Below are positions 33,060-40,970 of a stretch of DNA of 44,857 bases, one piece after another. Position numbers and translations under genes: made by a program. This stretch comes from a virus. The notes beneath the pieces are model-generated. The model saw only the letters and a program-made list of their open reading frames with translations. It was not told the DNA's origin and did not search any database. The stretch covers positions 1 through 44,857 of IMG/VR virus record IMGVR_UViG_3300037087_000168. One strand, given 5' to 3'. Numbering within the stretch: the stretch's first letter is position 1; the number at the start of each line of letters is the position of its first letter.

Positions 33060-34376
33060 TCAGGCGTCCATCGCGACCACAAACTCGACCACCGCACCCT
33101 TATCCTTGTCCCACAACGTGGCAGATGCCCCAACAGGGGACCCAACGAAACCCTTTTTCGTATGCCAAGCATCTCGGGATGTGAGGGCCATACACTGCTT
33201 GATCCACACTCCGTCGATGGTCTCGCCGACAGGGGCAAGGAGAGATCGACGATTGTGGAGGTGTCCAACTCGCCAGGTCCTATGTGTGGTCACCGCCCAT
33301 GCTGTCTTCTGCTCCGCCGCCATTAGCATCGGCAGGCGCTCTTTCTTCTCCTCACTCCCATGTGTGTATCCAATCAGGTTGTGGCCCCATACAACGTATT
33401 TCCGAAGGGGAGGTCTGAAGTCAACCTTAACTCTCAACCCGGCATTCCGATACCAAGCCGCAATTGTCTGGCCTAAATGGTTCATCGAGAACTGGTCGTG
33501 GTTTCCTGGCACGACCGGCACGATAACGCAGGACGTCCGTGGAAGAAGGAAATCAATCGCGTGAATAAGGACTTTCTTTCCGATCTCGAAAACTCTTGTC
33601 GCTCGAGTATCTGTATCCACGAGTGTGTCACCTGTCGTGGAACCGTGCTCAGTGTCAATATGCAGGAAATCGTTCCCAATAGGCAGACAGATTTGCTCCG
33701 GTCTGGAACAAACTCCACTTGCCAAGGCCACAAGCTCTCGTAAGACTTCGCCATATCTACTCTCCGCAATATCAACGTCATAATCCTTCCCGGTCTCTGC
33801 CGACCATGCAAGCGAGCCTAGGTGAACGTCCAAGATGTCGATCTCCAGCATCTTCCCCCTTTGCGTGTCCTCCCTCACCGGATATCTTTTCACGTCGTAG
33901 CTGGCACAGTGCAGCTTCATTTGCTCAATCGTTAGCTCTGCCACACGAGCCACGTCCAGCTCATTTTCCGGCTTGCGACTAGCCCAGACCTTAACCTGCC
34001 ATAACGGCGAGGTCACGACCGAACCGTCCGGCTGTTTAATCCCGACCTCCCACGAGTTCGCGATCCCACGATCGATCTGCCAGCCTCTCGGGAAGTCGGC
34101 TTTTCGTATAGCCTCCGCCACGGTACGGATCTGCGACCCAATAAACTCGACCACTCTCGTCAACCCGTCGGTCGAGTCCCGGACTACCGAGTCCTGACCT
34201 CCAGCTACGGCTGCCTTGACATCTGCCGGCATCATGGTCGTTCCTACCACCTCCGGCTCGGCCCACCCTCTCACCGACGAGACCGACACCCCAAGCTGTT
34301 TTGCGATGGCGTCTAACGTCATGCCGGTCGCTCGTAGTTTGACCGCTTCTGCCTTCAAACTCGGGTCATACCCCAT
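33060..34376 (-). CDS. HTH / metallophosphoesterase fusion
   Basis: 438 residues from the ATG at 34376 (a TTG at 34394 is an alternative). Residues 12-38 (AVKLRATGMTLDAIAKQLGVSVSSVRGW) form a transposase-like helix-turn-helix. The C-terminal half is a calcineurin-like phosphoesterase: LDVHLG (D183, H185), GNDF (234-237), VPGNHD (289-294), YTHG (H339) and VGHLH. Such enzymes hydrolyse phosphodiesters; a DNA end- or nucleotide-processing role fits the nearby polymerase and nuclease genes. The DNA-binding N-terminus probably directs it to DNA. Start is 1 bp after the sigma-like stop. Confidence 0.8.
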   Translation of the reverse strand: MGYDPSLKAEAVKLRATGMTLDAIAKQLGVSVSSVRGWAEPEVVGTTMMPADVKAAVAGGQDSVVRDSTDGLTRVVEFIGSQIRTVAEAIRKADFPRGWQIDRGIANSWEVGIKQPDGSVVTSPLWQVKVWASRKPENELDVARVAELTIEQMKLHCASYDVKRYPVREDTQRGKMLEIDILDVHLGSLAWSAETGKDYDVDIAESRYGEVLRELVALASGVCSRPEQICLPIGNDFLHIDTEHGSTTGDTLVDTDTRATRVFEIGKKVLIHAIDFLLPRTSCVIVPVVPGNHDQFSMNHLGQTIAAWYRNAGLRVKVDFRPPLRKYVVWGHNLIGYTHGSEEKKERLPMLMAAEQKTAWAVTTHRTWRVGHLHNRRSLLAPVGETIDGVWIKQCMALTSRDAWHTKKGFVGSPVGASATLWDKDKGAVVEFVVAMDA

Positions 34377-34377
34377 G

Positions 34378-34830
34378 TTAGCACGCTCTTTCAATGTCTT
34401 CCGATTCCACGGACAACCTCAACTTCGCTATCACCTGGTTGAACACTTCTCGGACCGACCCCACGTCGATACCTAACTCAGCAGAGAGCTCCTTAAACGA
34501 CATCCCCTCATACAGGTGTCGGTACAGAATCCTCCCTTCTAACTGTGTGACCTGAGTCGACTCCATAATCACCGCCGCCTCTTTTTCAGTGGAGTCCTCC
34601 GAAGAAGATTCTGGCACGACAGCCTCCATCCCATCCGGCAACTGGTCGAACTCCTGGCGTTTAAGCTTTCTCATCTCATCAAAACACATGTGCTTGAGTG
34701 TCACAAATGGTAAAGGCAGCTTCAACCCCTTCTCGTAGCAAGCAATCCAGGCGGAGGTGGCCACGTCGTCAGCCTGATCACACCACGTTACTGTTCGGGC
34801 CACCTGTCTCAGGCGATTCCACAACTCCAT
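34378..34830 (-). CDS. RNA polymerase sigma-factor-like protein
   Basis: 150 residues, ATG with AAAGGAG upstream. DDVATSAWIACYEKG and the following helix resemble sigma-70 region 2 (about 20-60); LEGRILYRHLYEGMSFKELSAELGIDVGSVREVFNQVIAKLR (about 96-140, given here in parts) is a region 4 helix-turn-helix. Length fits small ECF-type factors. It overlaps the diphosphohydrolase-like gene by 53 bp. It may redirect host polymerase to late promoters, since the genome has no RNA polymerase gene. It could instead be a sigma-like DNA-binding protein with another role. Confidence 0.65.
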   Translation of the reverse strand: MELWNRLRQVARTVTWCDQADDVATSAWIACYEKGLKLPLPFVTLKHMCFDEMRKLKRQEFDQLPDGMEAVVPESSSEDSTEKEAAVIMESTQVTQLEGRILYRHLYEGMSFKELSAELGIDVGSVREVFNQVIAKLRLSVESEDIERAC

Positions 34831-35305
34831 GGTCCGGCTCCTTTAGGGTAAGTGTCCGGGTTGGTCGGTCATCTAGATTATCCGGCAGCAATCCGATAGC
34901 AATCCGATGCTGAGTCTCCACCAAGCAGAGGAGGTTCCAAAGGGCCGAGATCTCATGAGGTTCCGACCGATCACCACCCCACCATTGCTCCAGATGGCGG
35001 AAAGCTGAGTCCACAAACCGACTAAGTGGAATGCCCTTCTCCCAATTCCGTTCCGGATACCCGCCTGGCCTAGAGCACTCCTCAAAGTGCCGTGCCAGGC
35101 GTAGGATGGTCCACGGCGGGAGCAGACTCGGCCGCCCTTTCCCATTCTCGTCGGACCTCGTAGCGCCAGTTACGGAGGACACTCTCGGTGTTGAAAGATC
35201 AACCTTATCCGGCTGTCGGACCCACTCACACCCACAAGCCAAACAGTGCCACTTGTCATCCAGCCCGTACTTTCCTGGTAGGCCACAACGTTCGCATTTA
35301 CTCAT
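34778..35305 (-). CDS. dATP/dGTP diphosphohydrolase-like protein with zinc ribbon
   Basis: 175 residues. An N-terminal CERC...CLAC zinc ribbon (about 4-26) is followed at about 60-140 by RPSLLPPW, GGYPERNWEKGIPLSRFVDSAFRHL and EISALWNLLCLVETQHR. Those blocks match the DUF5664 / dATP-dGTP diphosphohydrolase family that trims purine deoxynucleotides. The family acts on the dNTP pool. No PurZ-like gene is seen, so 2-aminoadenine DNA is not implied. Start has SD TATGAG-type sequence only weakly; it overlaps the upstream gene. Confidence 0.65.
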   Translation of the reverse strand: MSKCERCGLPGKYGLDDKWHCLACGCEWVRQPDKVDLSTPRVSSVTGATRSDENGKGRPSLLPPWTILRLARHFEECSRPGGYPERNWEKGIPLSRFVDSAFRHLEQWWGGDRSEPHEISALWNLLCLVETQHRIAIGLLPDNLDDRPTRTLTLKEPDHGVVESPETGGPNSNVV

Positions 35306-35532
35306 ATCCGAACTCCCTTCGCTTTCATTCTCGCCACCGCCTTGGCTTCTGCCATAGCGGCCCTGTTGTCGGCAGCTTGCTCTTTGGTTAACCTCATCAC
35401 TTGTGCCTTGCGTGCTTCCCGCTTCTTCCGATGGGTATGTGGCTCGGCAAGTCTCCGGCTGTCACGTAGGGTGGAAAGCCAACCGAGCGGGCGAAGCCGA
35501 ATGGTGATTGCATGGGGGACGAGTCCGGTCAT
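35302..35532 (-). CDS. Small basic protein, 76 aa
   Basis: ATG at 35532 with GGGAGGAAAGGG upstream, coupled by ATGA to the gene before it. Strongly basic, with a C-terminal Ala/Lys helix (RLTKEQAADNRAAMAEAK). Possibly nucleic-acid binding. Unknown. Confidence 0.55.
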   Translation of the reverse strand: MTGLVPHAITIRLRPLGWLSTLRDSRRLAEPHTHRKKREARKAQVMRLTKEQAADNRAAMAEAKAVARMKAKGVRI

Positions 35533-35690
35533 GCCCTTTCCTCCCGCTCTACAGCGGTAGCAAGCTGGCGGGCCAGGTTCACAACCTGTAATTCCAAGCA
35601 TCGTATCCGGGTGTGCCCAGACCATTCCCCGCCGAAACAGGGACTGTATCCTGCCGCCCCGCTGTTCGAGCACTTGTCGTTCTCACTCAT
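35529..35690 (-). CDS. Hypothetical small protein, 53 aa
   Basis: ATG at 35690 with GAGGAGG upstream. Contains several cysteines and a C-terminal helix. ATGA overlaps on both sides. No family recognised. Confidence 0.55.
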   Translation of the reverse strand: MSENDKCSNSGAAGYSPCFGGEWSGHTRIRCLELQVVNLARQLATAVEREERA

Positions 35691-35896
35691 CTCAAATCCT
35701 CCTCGCGTGAGTACCACGTGACGAGCTTCCCGAAGTGCCGCATCTGCGCAGCGTAGTTTTTCACTCGCCACTTAATCGCACTCACTTCACTCAAGCTTCG
35801 TCTCATCGCTGGCTCCTTTCGCTCACGACGCGGCGTCGCTCGTCCTGGTCGGGCCGTCCCTTTCGTAAGGCATCTCTCCGTACAGCAATTACGCAT
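35687..35896 (-). CDS. Small basic protein with possible internal restart
   Basis: The ATG at 35896 has AAGGAG six bases upstream; an in-frame ATG at 35806 also has AAAGGAG. The long form is 69 residues, the short 39. Both are basic, and the segment before 35806 is Arg/Cys-rich. Which start is used is uncertain. Confidence 0.5.
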   Translation of the reverse strand: MRNCCTERCLTKGTARPGRATPRRERKEPAMRRSLSEVSAIKWRVKNYAAQMRHFGKLVTWYSREEDLR

Positions 35897-36079
35897 CTGA
35901 CTCTCCTTATCAAAGGATCCACCGGAGCCATCTTCGGCTCCTCCTCGGCTTCAAAGCTACCTGGTGGGGATCGCACCCACCAGCAGTCCACCGCAGTGGG
36001 CTGGGTCACGCTGACCGTAAGCGGAGAGCTGGTTGTCGCACTATTACCAAACTCTCGGGTTCAGTCTCAACTGCAAACT
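35897..36079 (-). other. Intergenic region with two hairpins
   Basis: 183 bp with no gene. Hairpin 35924-35941 has GGAGCC/GGCTCC arms and a loop containing GAAGA on the minus strand (the recurrent early-unit hairpin). Hairpin 35961-35983 is a perfect 8-bp stem CTGGTGGG/CCCACCAG around a 7-base loop that resembles a tRNA T-arm, but no acceptor or D-arm partner is found. Confidence 0.6.
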
Positions 36080-36532
36080 TTAGGATTCAACCGTCTCAGT
36101 CTCGACCGGCACGGAAGACCCCATCGAAAGGCGCTTCTTCTCATACACTACCTCAAGAGTCGTTACGATCTGGGCGATGATCTGCTCCCGGCGGGCCTTC
36201 TTCGCAACCGGATCCCTGATTGAAACCAGCTCTTCGACCAAACTCTCGTTATCCGGGTCATCCCACAACGACGCCTCTGCCTGCTCACGCAACTTCGACT
36301 TAGACGGGGTCGTAATCTGAGCCTGTCTCCGAGTTTCATTCCGAATGTTGGTAGCGAGCTGGGTGTTCGCGAGCTTCAGGATGTCAGAGTCCCCGCCCGG
36401 CAGGGCCTGACGCATTTCGTCGAGACTTTCATACTCCACAACCTCCACCTCACCGATCTTCACTGCCTTCGGCACTTCAGCCACGGTTTTGCCGAATCGG
36501 GTGAAAACCGGCACCTTCGTTGACTTACTCAT
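36080..36532 (-). CDS. Hypothetical acidic protein, 150 aa
   Basis: ATG preceded by a weak AGGAG-type SD (CAGGAGAAG). Charged, with a long Ala/Glu/Lys/Arg helix in the middle and a Val/Thr/Glu tail. No family recognised. It begins a separate segment after the hairpin cluster 36533-36657, possibly with its own promoter there. Confidence 0.55.
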   Translation of the reverse strand: MSKSTKVPVFTRFGKTVAEVPKAVKIGEVEVVEYESLDEMRQALPGGDSDILKLANTQLATNIRNETRRQAQITTPSKSKLREQAEASLWDDPDNESLVEELVSIRDPVAKKARREQIIAQIVTTLEVVYEKKRLSMGSSVPVETETVES

Positions 36533-36657
36533 GAAAACTTCTCCTGATGTTGAGGGGTGTCACTCGGTTCCGAGTGCTACCCCAGTTTGGGGTGGGAGCC
36601 GGTAAACGCTCACCGGCCTTCCATTGTAGAACGGGCTTGTGTCTCGCCCGGTGTGGG
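36533..36657 (-). promoter_or_regulatory. Intergenic cluster of four hairpins
   Basis: Perfect inverted repeats stand side by side: CACTCGG-TT-CCGAGTG (36561-36576), ACCCCA-GTT-TGGGGT (36579-36593), GCCGGT/ACCGGC (36598-36617) and CGGGC/GCCCG (36632-36650). They lie between the zinc-ribbon gene stop and the 36532 start. This could be a terminator-promoter junction or an operator array. A promoter is not identifiable with confidence. Confidence 0.6.
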
Positions 36658-36861
36658 CTAGTTGGGGCCTGTCAAACTGGTAGCGGTTCTTCCGGCGGAG
36701 ACCTCTGTGACTAACTTGCTACGAACGGCGATGGCTTCTTCAACTTCCGCCCGGTGGCAATTCGGGCAGACCCAAACGTCCATGCCCACATCGCCGAGCT
36801 TCACGATCTTGACTTCCGATTCTTGACCAATCCAACCGCACTCAGGACAATTGTACCGCAT
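36658..36861 (-). CDS. Zinc-ribbon protein, 67 aa
   Basis: ATG at 36861 with AAAGGA upstream. CPECG (5-9) and CPNCH (about 32-36) form a C4 zinc ribbon; the remainder is a helix and a polar tail. It overlaps the next upstream gene by 20 bp. Probably DNA- or protein-binding. Confidence 0.6.
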   Translation of the reverse strand: MRYNCPECGWIGQESEVKIVKLGDVGMDVWVCPNCHRAEVEEAIAVRSKLVTEVSAGRTATSLTGPN

Positions 36862-37054
36862 AATCCGTCCTTTCAGCCTCCGGTAGTGATTCCGACCACG
36901 CAAACAGACACTCGACACACTGACGTCGAACGTGCGGCTGGCGAGGCCAGTCAGGTGCTGGTCCAACGTTGAACGTCGCTACGGTCCGACTCCGACAGGT
37001 CTGCCGAGGGCAGCGAGCTTTCCACCCGGAGTACATCGGTGGATAGTAGGTCAT
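36842..37054 (-). CDS. Small protein with two CxxxC-type pairs, 70 aa
   Basis: ATG at 37054 with GGGAGGAG at good spacing. CPRQTC (15-20) and CVEC (46-49) suggest another zinc ribbon. Overlaps both neighbours. One of several zinc-ribbon proteins in this early block. Confidence 0.6.
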   Translation of the reverse strand: MTYYPPMYSGWKARCPRQTCRSRTVATFNVGPAPDWPRQPHVRRQCVECLFAWSESLPEAERTDYAVQLS

Positions 37055-37239
37055 TTACTCTCCTCCCGATCTGCCTGGTCTGCCCGGTCATGCGGCCATG
37101 TCCAGCCGATCACCAGCCCGAGGCCGACAACCTCAATGGCTAACCACCACCAGTGGCGACCGCAGGCGAGGCGGCATCCGAGCCAGCCCATGCAGAAGAG
37201 GTTGAACGAGGTTAGGCCAATGCTGAGATAGTACCTCAT
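37051..37239 (-). CDS. Small membrane protein, two hydrophobic segments
   Basis: 62 residues with hydrophobic segments at about 4-26 and 29-48 separated by a short basic/Trp-rich turn, and a charged C-terminus. GGAGGG upstream. ATGA overlap with the downstream gene. Early membrane protein of unknown role. Confidence 0.6.
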   Translation of the reverse strand: MRYYLSIGLTSFNLFCMGWLGCRLACGRHWWWLAIEVVGLGLVIGWTWPHDRADQADREESK

Positions 37240-37523
37240 CAGCAGCCCTCCACAAAGCTTTTTGTTGGTGTGGTCGTCTGCTCTATCGAGACTACCTCCA
37301 GTCTGTAAGGAGTGTAGCCATCATCCCAACCTGGCTCTTGAAGCGACTCGACTAACTCCTTCACTTTGTGGTCTGGCATGTCTCGTAGTTTCACTGCTAT
37401 TAGCACGGTCACCAGCCGAAAGCTATGCGTAGCCAAGAAGCGCTCCCGTGCTTTCAGGCGACGAAGTGCACGCTCGTCGGCCGTTTCTGGCAGGCCTTGT
37501 CCACAACAATTACACTTTGTCAT
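37239..37523 (-). CDS. Hypothetical protein with N-terminal CxxC, 94 aa
   Basis: ATG with AAGGAG upstream. Starts MTKCNCCGQG; helical middle; ends in beta-type stretch. No second cysteine pair, so a full zinc ribbon is not certain. Confidence 0.55.
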   Translation of the reverse strand: MTKCNCCGQGLPETADERALRRLKARERFLATHSFRLVTVLIAVKLRDMPDHKVKELVESLQEPGWDDGYTPYRLEVVSIEQTTTPTKSFVEGC

Positions 37524-37872
37524 CTAAAAGCTCCTTCTCTAACTCCTCTACCAGGCTCCGCTCGATCGGCGGAGCACCAGGTGGAGGCGTAATTGGTGAG
37601 ATTGGTGGTTCAGTCGTTGGCACGATGTCGGCCAACGCTGAAGCCATTTCAACTCCGGGGTCAACACCTCGTCGGCAGGGCCGACGGAGTGACAAGGCTC
37701 TGGCTATTCCTCCGAGGTAGCGGGCACACCAGGCATTCCGGAGTGCGACTGCCGCCGAGAGTGTAGCCGCATATCCGACGTGTGCGACGTGGCCACGCAG
37801 GCGAATGCGAACCATCCACATTTGCCTGCCAGAATGCCAGACAACCCAAGGTTCGGTCGTCTGAGGGTTCAC
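37510..37872 (-). CDS. AP2-domain-like protein
   Basis: 120 residues, GTG start overlapping the upstream stop (GTGA). WVVWHSGRQMWMVRIRLRGHVAHVGYAATLSAAVALRNA (about 9-47, in parts) follows the AP2/ERF-like pattern of W..R...G..HxGxF.T...A..A.N.A found in phage DNA-binding and HNH-associated proteins. No HNH nuclease part is seen; the C-terminus is Pro-rich and acidic. Role unknown, possibly DNA binding. Confidence 0.5.
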   Translation of the reverse strand: MNPQTTEPWVVWHSGRQMWMVRIRLRGHVAHVGYAATLSAAVALRNAWCARYLGGIARALSLRRPCRRGVDPGVEMASALADIVPTTEPPISPITPPPGAPPIERSLVEELEKELLDDKV

Positions 37873-38063
37873 AAATCCTGTCCTTCCAGCACTTTGAAAG
37901 CCAGTCGAGTCAGGGCCTGTTCAGGCGTGGAATCGTTGGTGGTGACGTACACGTCTGTGATTTCAGCCGTATACAAGCCGAGCTGGTTTTTGTAAAGCCG
38001 AATGCTGTCTCCTATGTTAAGTAGCTCTCGAATCTTGTCGAAATCGATGGGGGTTTGTGACAT
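37869..38063 (-). CDS. Hypothetical small protein, 64 aa
   Basis: ATG at 38063 with AAAAGGAG upstream; an ATG at 38093 is possible. Acidic-to-neutral alpha/beta protein. Coupled to the AP2-like gene. No family recognised. Confidence 0.55.
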   Translation of the reverse strand: MSQTPIDFDKIRELLNIGDSIRLYKNQLGLYTAEITDVYVTTNDSTPEQALTRLAFKVLEGQDL

Positions 38064-38086
38064 CTGAGGCTCCTTTTGGTGATTAC

Positions 38087-38185
38087 TCACCATGTCCCAC
38101 CTACTAGGCGATACAAGTAGGTGAGAACGAAGAGAAGGGCAAGTGCCCAGGCCATTCCTTTGTCAGACGGGTTAGTAAACAGCAC
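38087..38185 (-). CDS. 32-residue membrane peptide
   Basis: GTG start at 38185 with AAAAGGA upstream; an in-frame ATG follows at the tenth codon after the start. The product is a short polar N-terminus and one hydrophobic helix (WALALLFVLTYLY). Shortness and position between two genes support a real small ORF. Confidence 0.5.
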   Translation of the reverse strand: MLFTNPSDKGMAWALALLFVLTYLYRLVGGTW

Positions 38186-38203
38186 AAAAAGGTTCCTTTT
38201 AGG

Positions 38204-38307
38204 TTAGTGCGTCGAAAGCCAGCCGAATAGCTCATGGCCGACCACGCATATGACCGCGATAGTGAGGACAGCTCCCAGACAGGCTAGTGCGATGCGGTGG
38301 TAGTCGG

Positions 38308-38311
<4 letters not shown>
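38204..38311 (-). CDS. 35-residue single-pass membrane peptide
   Basis: ATG at 38311 overlaps the DUF7666-like stop (ATGA) with GGAGG seven bases upstream. One hydrophobic helix (about 7-27). Early small membrane protein; unknown role. Confidence 0.6.
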
Positions 38312-38979
<668 letters not shown>

Positions 38980-39015
38980 TTTTGTGTGTTCCTGCTGCTG
39001 GTTTTGTTCCGGGAG

Positions 39016-39183
39016 TCACGGTGATACCATGCCGTCGAGAAAGGCTGAGGCTGAGGTCGAGGCCGAGGTCGAGTATGTCATGAACGCGGCGACTGCGTCG
39101 GGCTCGGGGTCGAGGTCAGCCAGAGGATCAAGCAACGAGAACCCGTAGGTCAGACGGTCGTCGTAGGTTGGAGGATCGAGCAT
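39016..39183 (-). CDS. Hypothetical acidic protein, 55 aa
   Basis: ATG at 39183 with TAGGAG eight bases upstream. Pro/Asp-rich N-terminal half and a Ser/Thr/Ala-rich C-terminal half encoded by repeated TCG/CTC-type codons (DNA repeats at 39045-39075). Small but with a good start. Unknown function. Confidence 0.55.
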   Translation of the reverse strand: MLDPPTYDDRLTYGFSLLDPLADLDPEPDAVAAFMTYSTSASTSASAFLDGMVSP

Positions 39184-39491
39184 GGAAAAGCTCCTAGTGC
39201 TAAAAGGGCCAAAAGGCTCGCGACGCTCGCGAGCGAAAGGACCACAACGCGGTTAGGCGTTGTGGCCCACTTTAGTGTGGCAACCCACTAGAGACTGCAT
39301 AAGTGAGACATGCTTCTGTCCGTCAGTGCTGCTCACTTTATTTCAAGTGATAACCAGCTCAGGACCGATACAATCCGCACATCTCGGAGTTATGCATGAA
39401 AGGGTTGACAACCAGTCAAGGCTGTCGACCCGGACCGACCAGGAAAAAGAGAGGAGAAACCTGGTCGGAGGTCGGAGGTCGGAAGTTGAAG
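39184..39491 (-). promoter_or_regulatory. Early-unit control region with inverted repeats
   Basis: 308 bp without a gene. Hairpin CCACAACGC/GCGTTGTGG (39242-39265, 9 bp, loop GGTTAG) and a CTCGCGAG palindrome lie near 39222-39265. A TTGAC-TGGTT-GTCAA palindrome (39405-39419) resembles an operator. An inverted repeat CCGACCAGG/CCTGGTCGG (39435-39443, 39460-39468) encloses a pyrimidine-rich (minus strand) loop, followed by three GGTCGGA copies. TTGACT upstream of CATAAC on the minus strand is only a weak promoter match. Confidence 0.55.
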
Positions 39492-39695
39492 CTACTTCAC
39501 AGATACGAGACGTCCGGCGGACATCTGGCCTTGGGCGTACCACCGATGGGGTCGCGGGTAGTGCGGGCCTTCCAGATAAACGACCCCGTCGTCGGGAACC
39601 TCACCAAGGCCTGGAGCGTAGACACGAACGAGCTGGCCACTCGCCAGGGCACGTTTCAACTCGACTTTAGACTCGAAGTCGTGGTCAGTGTACAT
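39492..39695 (-). CDS. Hypothetical protein, 67 aa
   Basis: ATG at 39695 preceded by AGAAAGAGAGAGAG, a weak purine-rich SD. Helical N-terminus, then a GEVPDDGVVYLEGPHYPRPHRWYA beta segment. It lies between the origin-like region and the inverted-repeat region. No family recognised. Confidence 0.55.
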   Translation of the reverse strand: MYTDHDFESKVELKRALASGQLVRVYAPGLGEVPDDGVVYLEGPHYPRPHRWYAQGQMSAGRLVSVK

Positions 39696-40000
39696 CGTAC
39701 TCTCTCTCTTTCTTCTGCTCCACGCAGAGGTTAGTGATGGTAGCCACGCCGGTAGACAACGGTAGACAACGGTAGACAACGCGACAACGCCGCACAACTC
39801 CCTGTAAGGGGAGGGGTGGGGGGGGGGGGGTACTACCTACCCTACCCCCGGAACCGAGGGGTTGTCGGGGTGTCGGGGCGTTTACCGGCGTCTACCGGCG
39901 TCCGGCCTACGACCCGGTAGCGCGTCCGGCCCCAAGTTGGGGTAGGACCGAGGCGACTATCCACGACCCCTCCACACGGGCAGGGGGCGTAGGAGACGTC
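39696..40000. other. Candidate replication origin with iterons and G-run
   Basis: Three tandem copies of GGTAGACAAC (39751-39780) follow ACGCCGGTAGAC (39746-39757), whose exact reverse complement lies at 39890-39901 and a one-mismatch copy at 39880-39891. A run of 13 G (39818-39830) in a G-rich block lies between them. The region has no gene and separates two early genes. Iterons with flanking inverted copies suit an initiator-binding origin, though no initiator gene is recognised and the role is inferred. Confidence 0.55.
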
Positions 40001-40540
40001 CTAGTCATGCTTTGTCAGTCGCTTGGACGTGCGAGCCAAGACCTGGGCGTAGTACCCGTCGGTGACTGCTTTGAACGCCCTGTCCTGAATCTTCGCCGTC
40101 TCTTCCGTTGCATCCTTGTCCGCCGCAGTCTGGCCGCTTGCTAGAAGGTCGCGGGCGTAGGCGATACGTTCGTCGGACGTCCGCCCGCGAAGCTTGCTGA
40201 CATGCTGCTCGTCGAACCCGTGTTCGTTAATCCAAGCTTCGCACGTCGCGTCGGTTATCTTGCCACGATCCTTCCATGTCTTCGCATGAGCTACGAGCGT
40301 AGCTCCGGCAAGATACGCCTCGACTACGAATTGCTCATTCCCGGATTCTTCCATCGCGGCCACAAAGGCTGAGAATGGCGAGTCGTCCGGCTCGGGAATC
40401 GGCACGGGCACCGTCCGATAGTCGTTCATCGCAGACCCATCAGGGTAGCGTCGGACGTTGCCCTTAACGTCATGCTGGACCCTGGACGAGCATTTCGGTT
40501 GCCAGACCACGTGCGGAACGTTTGGGCCTACTTGCGTCAT
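40001..40540 (-). CDS. Hypothetical first early protein, 179 aa
   Basis: ATG with TGGGAG upstream. Soluble, charged, with many Ala, Asp, Glu and Lys; helical C-terminal half. It is the first full-length leftward gene after the structured leader 40541-40805. No family recognised; as first early gene it may be a host-takeover or anti-defence protein, which is speculation. Confidence 0.6.
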   Translation of the reverse strand: MTQVGPNVPHVVWQPKCSSRVQHDVKGNVRRYPDGSAMNDYRTVPVPIPEPDDSPFSAFVAAMEESGNEQFVVEAYLAGATLVAHAKTWKDRGKITDATCEAWINEHGFDEQHVSKLRGRTSDERIAYARDLLASGQTAADKDATEETAKIQDRAFKAVTDGYYAQVLARTSKRLTKHD

Positions 40541-40616
40541 GGGAATCTCCCAATCTTGTAAGCGGCCCGCCGAACAGAACGCCTGCTCGGCGTTCCGCTG
40601 GTGGTTGTAAATCGCT

Positions 40617-40707
40617 AGAGGGACTGGCCCCCGGGCAGGAGAGCGTTAGGCAACGCCGCTCGGAGGAGGTTGGAACCTGGCCTGAATGTCTGGGGGCCAG
40701 TCCCTCT
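40617..40707 (-). promoter_or_regulatory. 16-bp perfect inverted repeat in early leader
   Basis: AGAGGGACTGGCCCCC at 40617-40632 pairs exactly with GGGGGCCAGTCCCTCT at 40692-40707, with a 59-base loop containing GCGTT-AGGC-AACGC. It lies between the leader ORF and the first early gene, so it may act as an attenuator or structured RNA. Confidence 0.6.
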
Positions 40708-40739
40708 GGCAGGCAGATACGCTGCCTTTGCTCGTAGCG

Positions 40740-40805
40740 TTACCGCTGGTGGTTCGCCTCGCTGGCCCTTGCCGTAAGGGCGAACCTAATCTCATCGTAT
40801 AGCAT
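40740..40805 (-). CDS. Possible leader peptide, 21 aa
   Basis: ATG at 40805 (MLYDEIRFALTARA...) and TAA at 40740; AAGGA lies about 13 bases upstream, so the SD is weak. It precedes the large inverted repeat and the first early gene, an arrangement like attenuation leaders. It could also be chance. Confidence 0.3.
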   Translation of the reverse strand: MLYDEIRFALTARASEANHQR

Positions 40806-40970
40806 GTCCGTTAGCGATAGTCCTTGGGGCCATACGTCTCCGGCTTTGGTGGTCCCGCCTGCTACGCGGGGGCGTCCGCAGCCTACATAAACCAGACCGG
40901 TATGTCGCGGGCTGAGCGGGCGGGCTTCCCCCCACCCCCGGCCCGCCAAGCATGATCTGACCCTCTGGAA

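Noticed and set aside
35951-36040. Possible tRNA on the minus strand
   Set aside because: The hairpin 35961-35983 has an 8-bp stem and a T-arm-like 7-base loop, but no 5' acceptor partner for the 3' strand, no D-arm and no clear anticodon arm are present.
39405-39410. TTGACA as a plus-strand promoter -35
   Set aside because: No acceptable -10 is found 16-18 bases downstream and no rightward gene follows.
39751-39780. CRISPR-like direct repeats
   Set aside because: The 10-bp units are tandem without spacers and too short; no cas genes are present.
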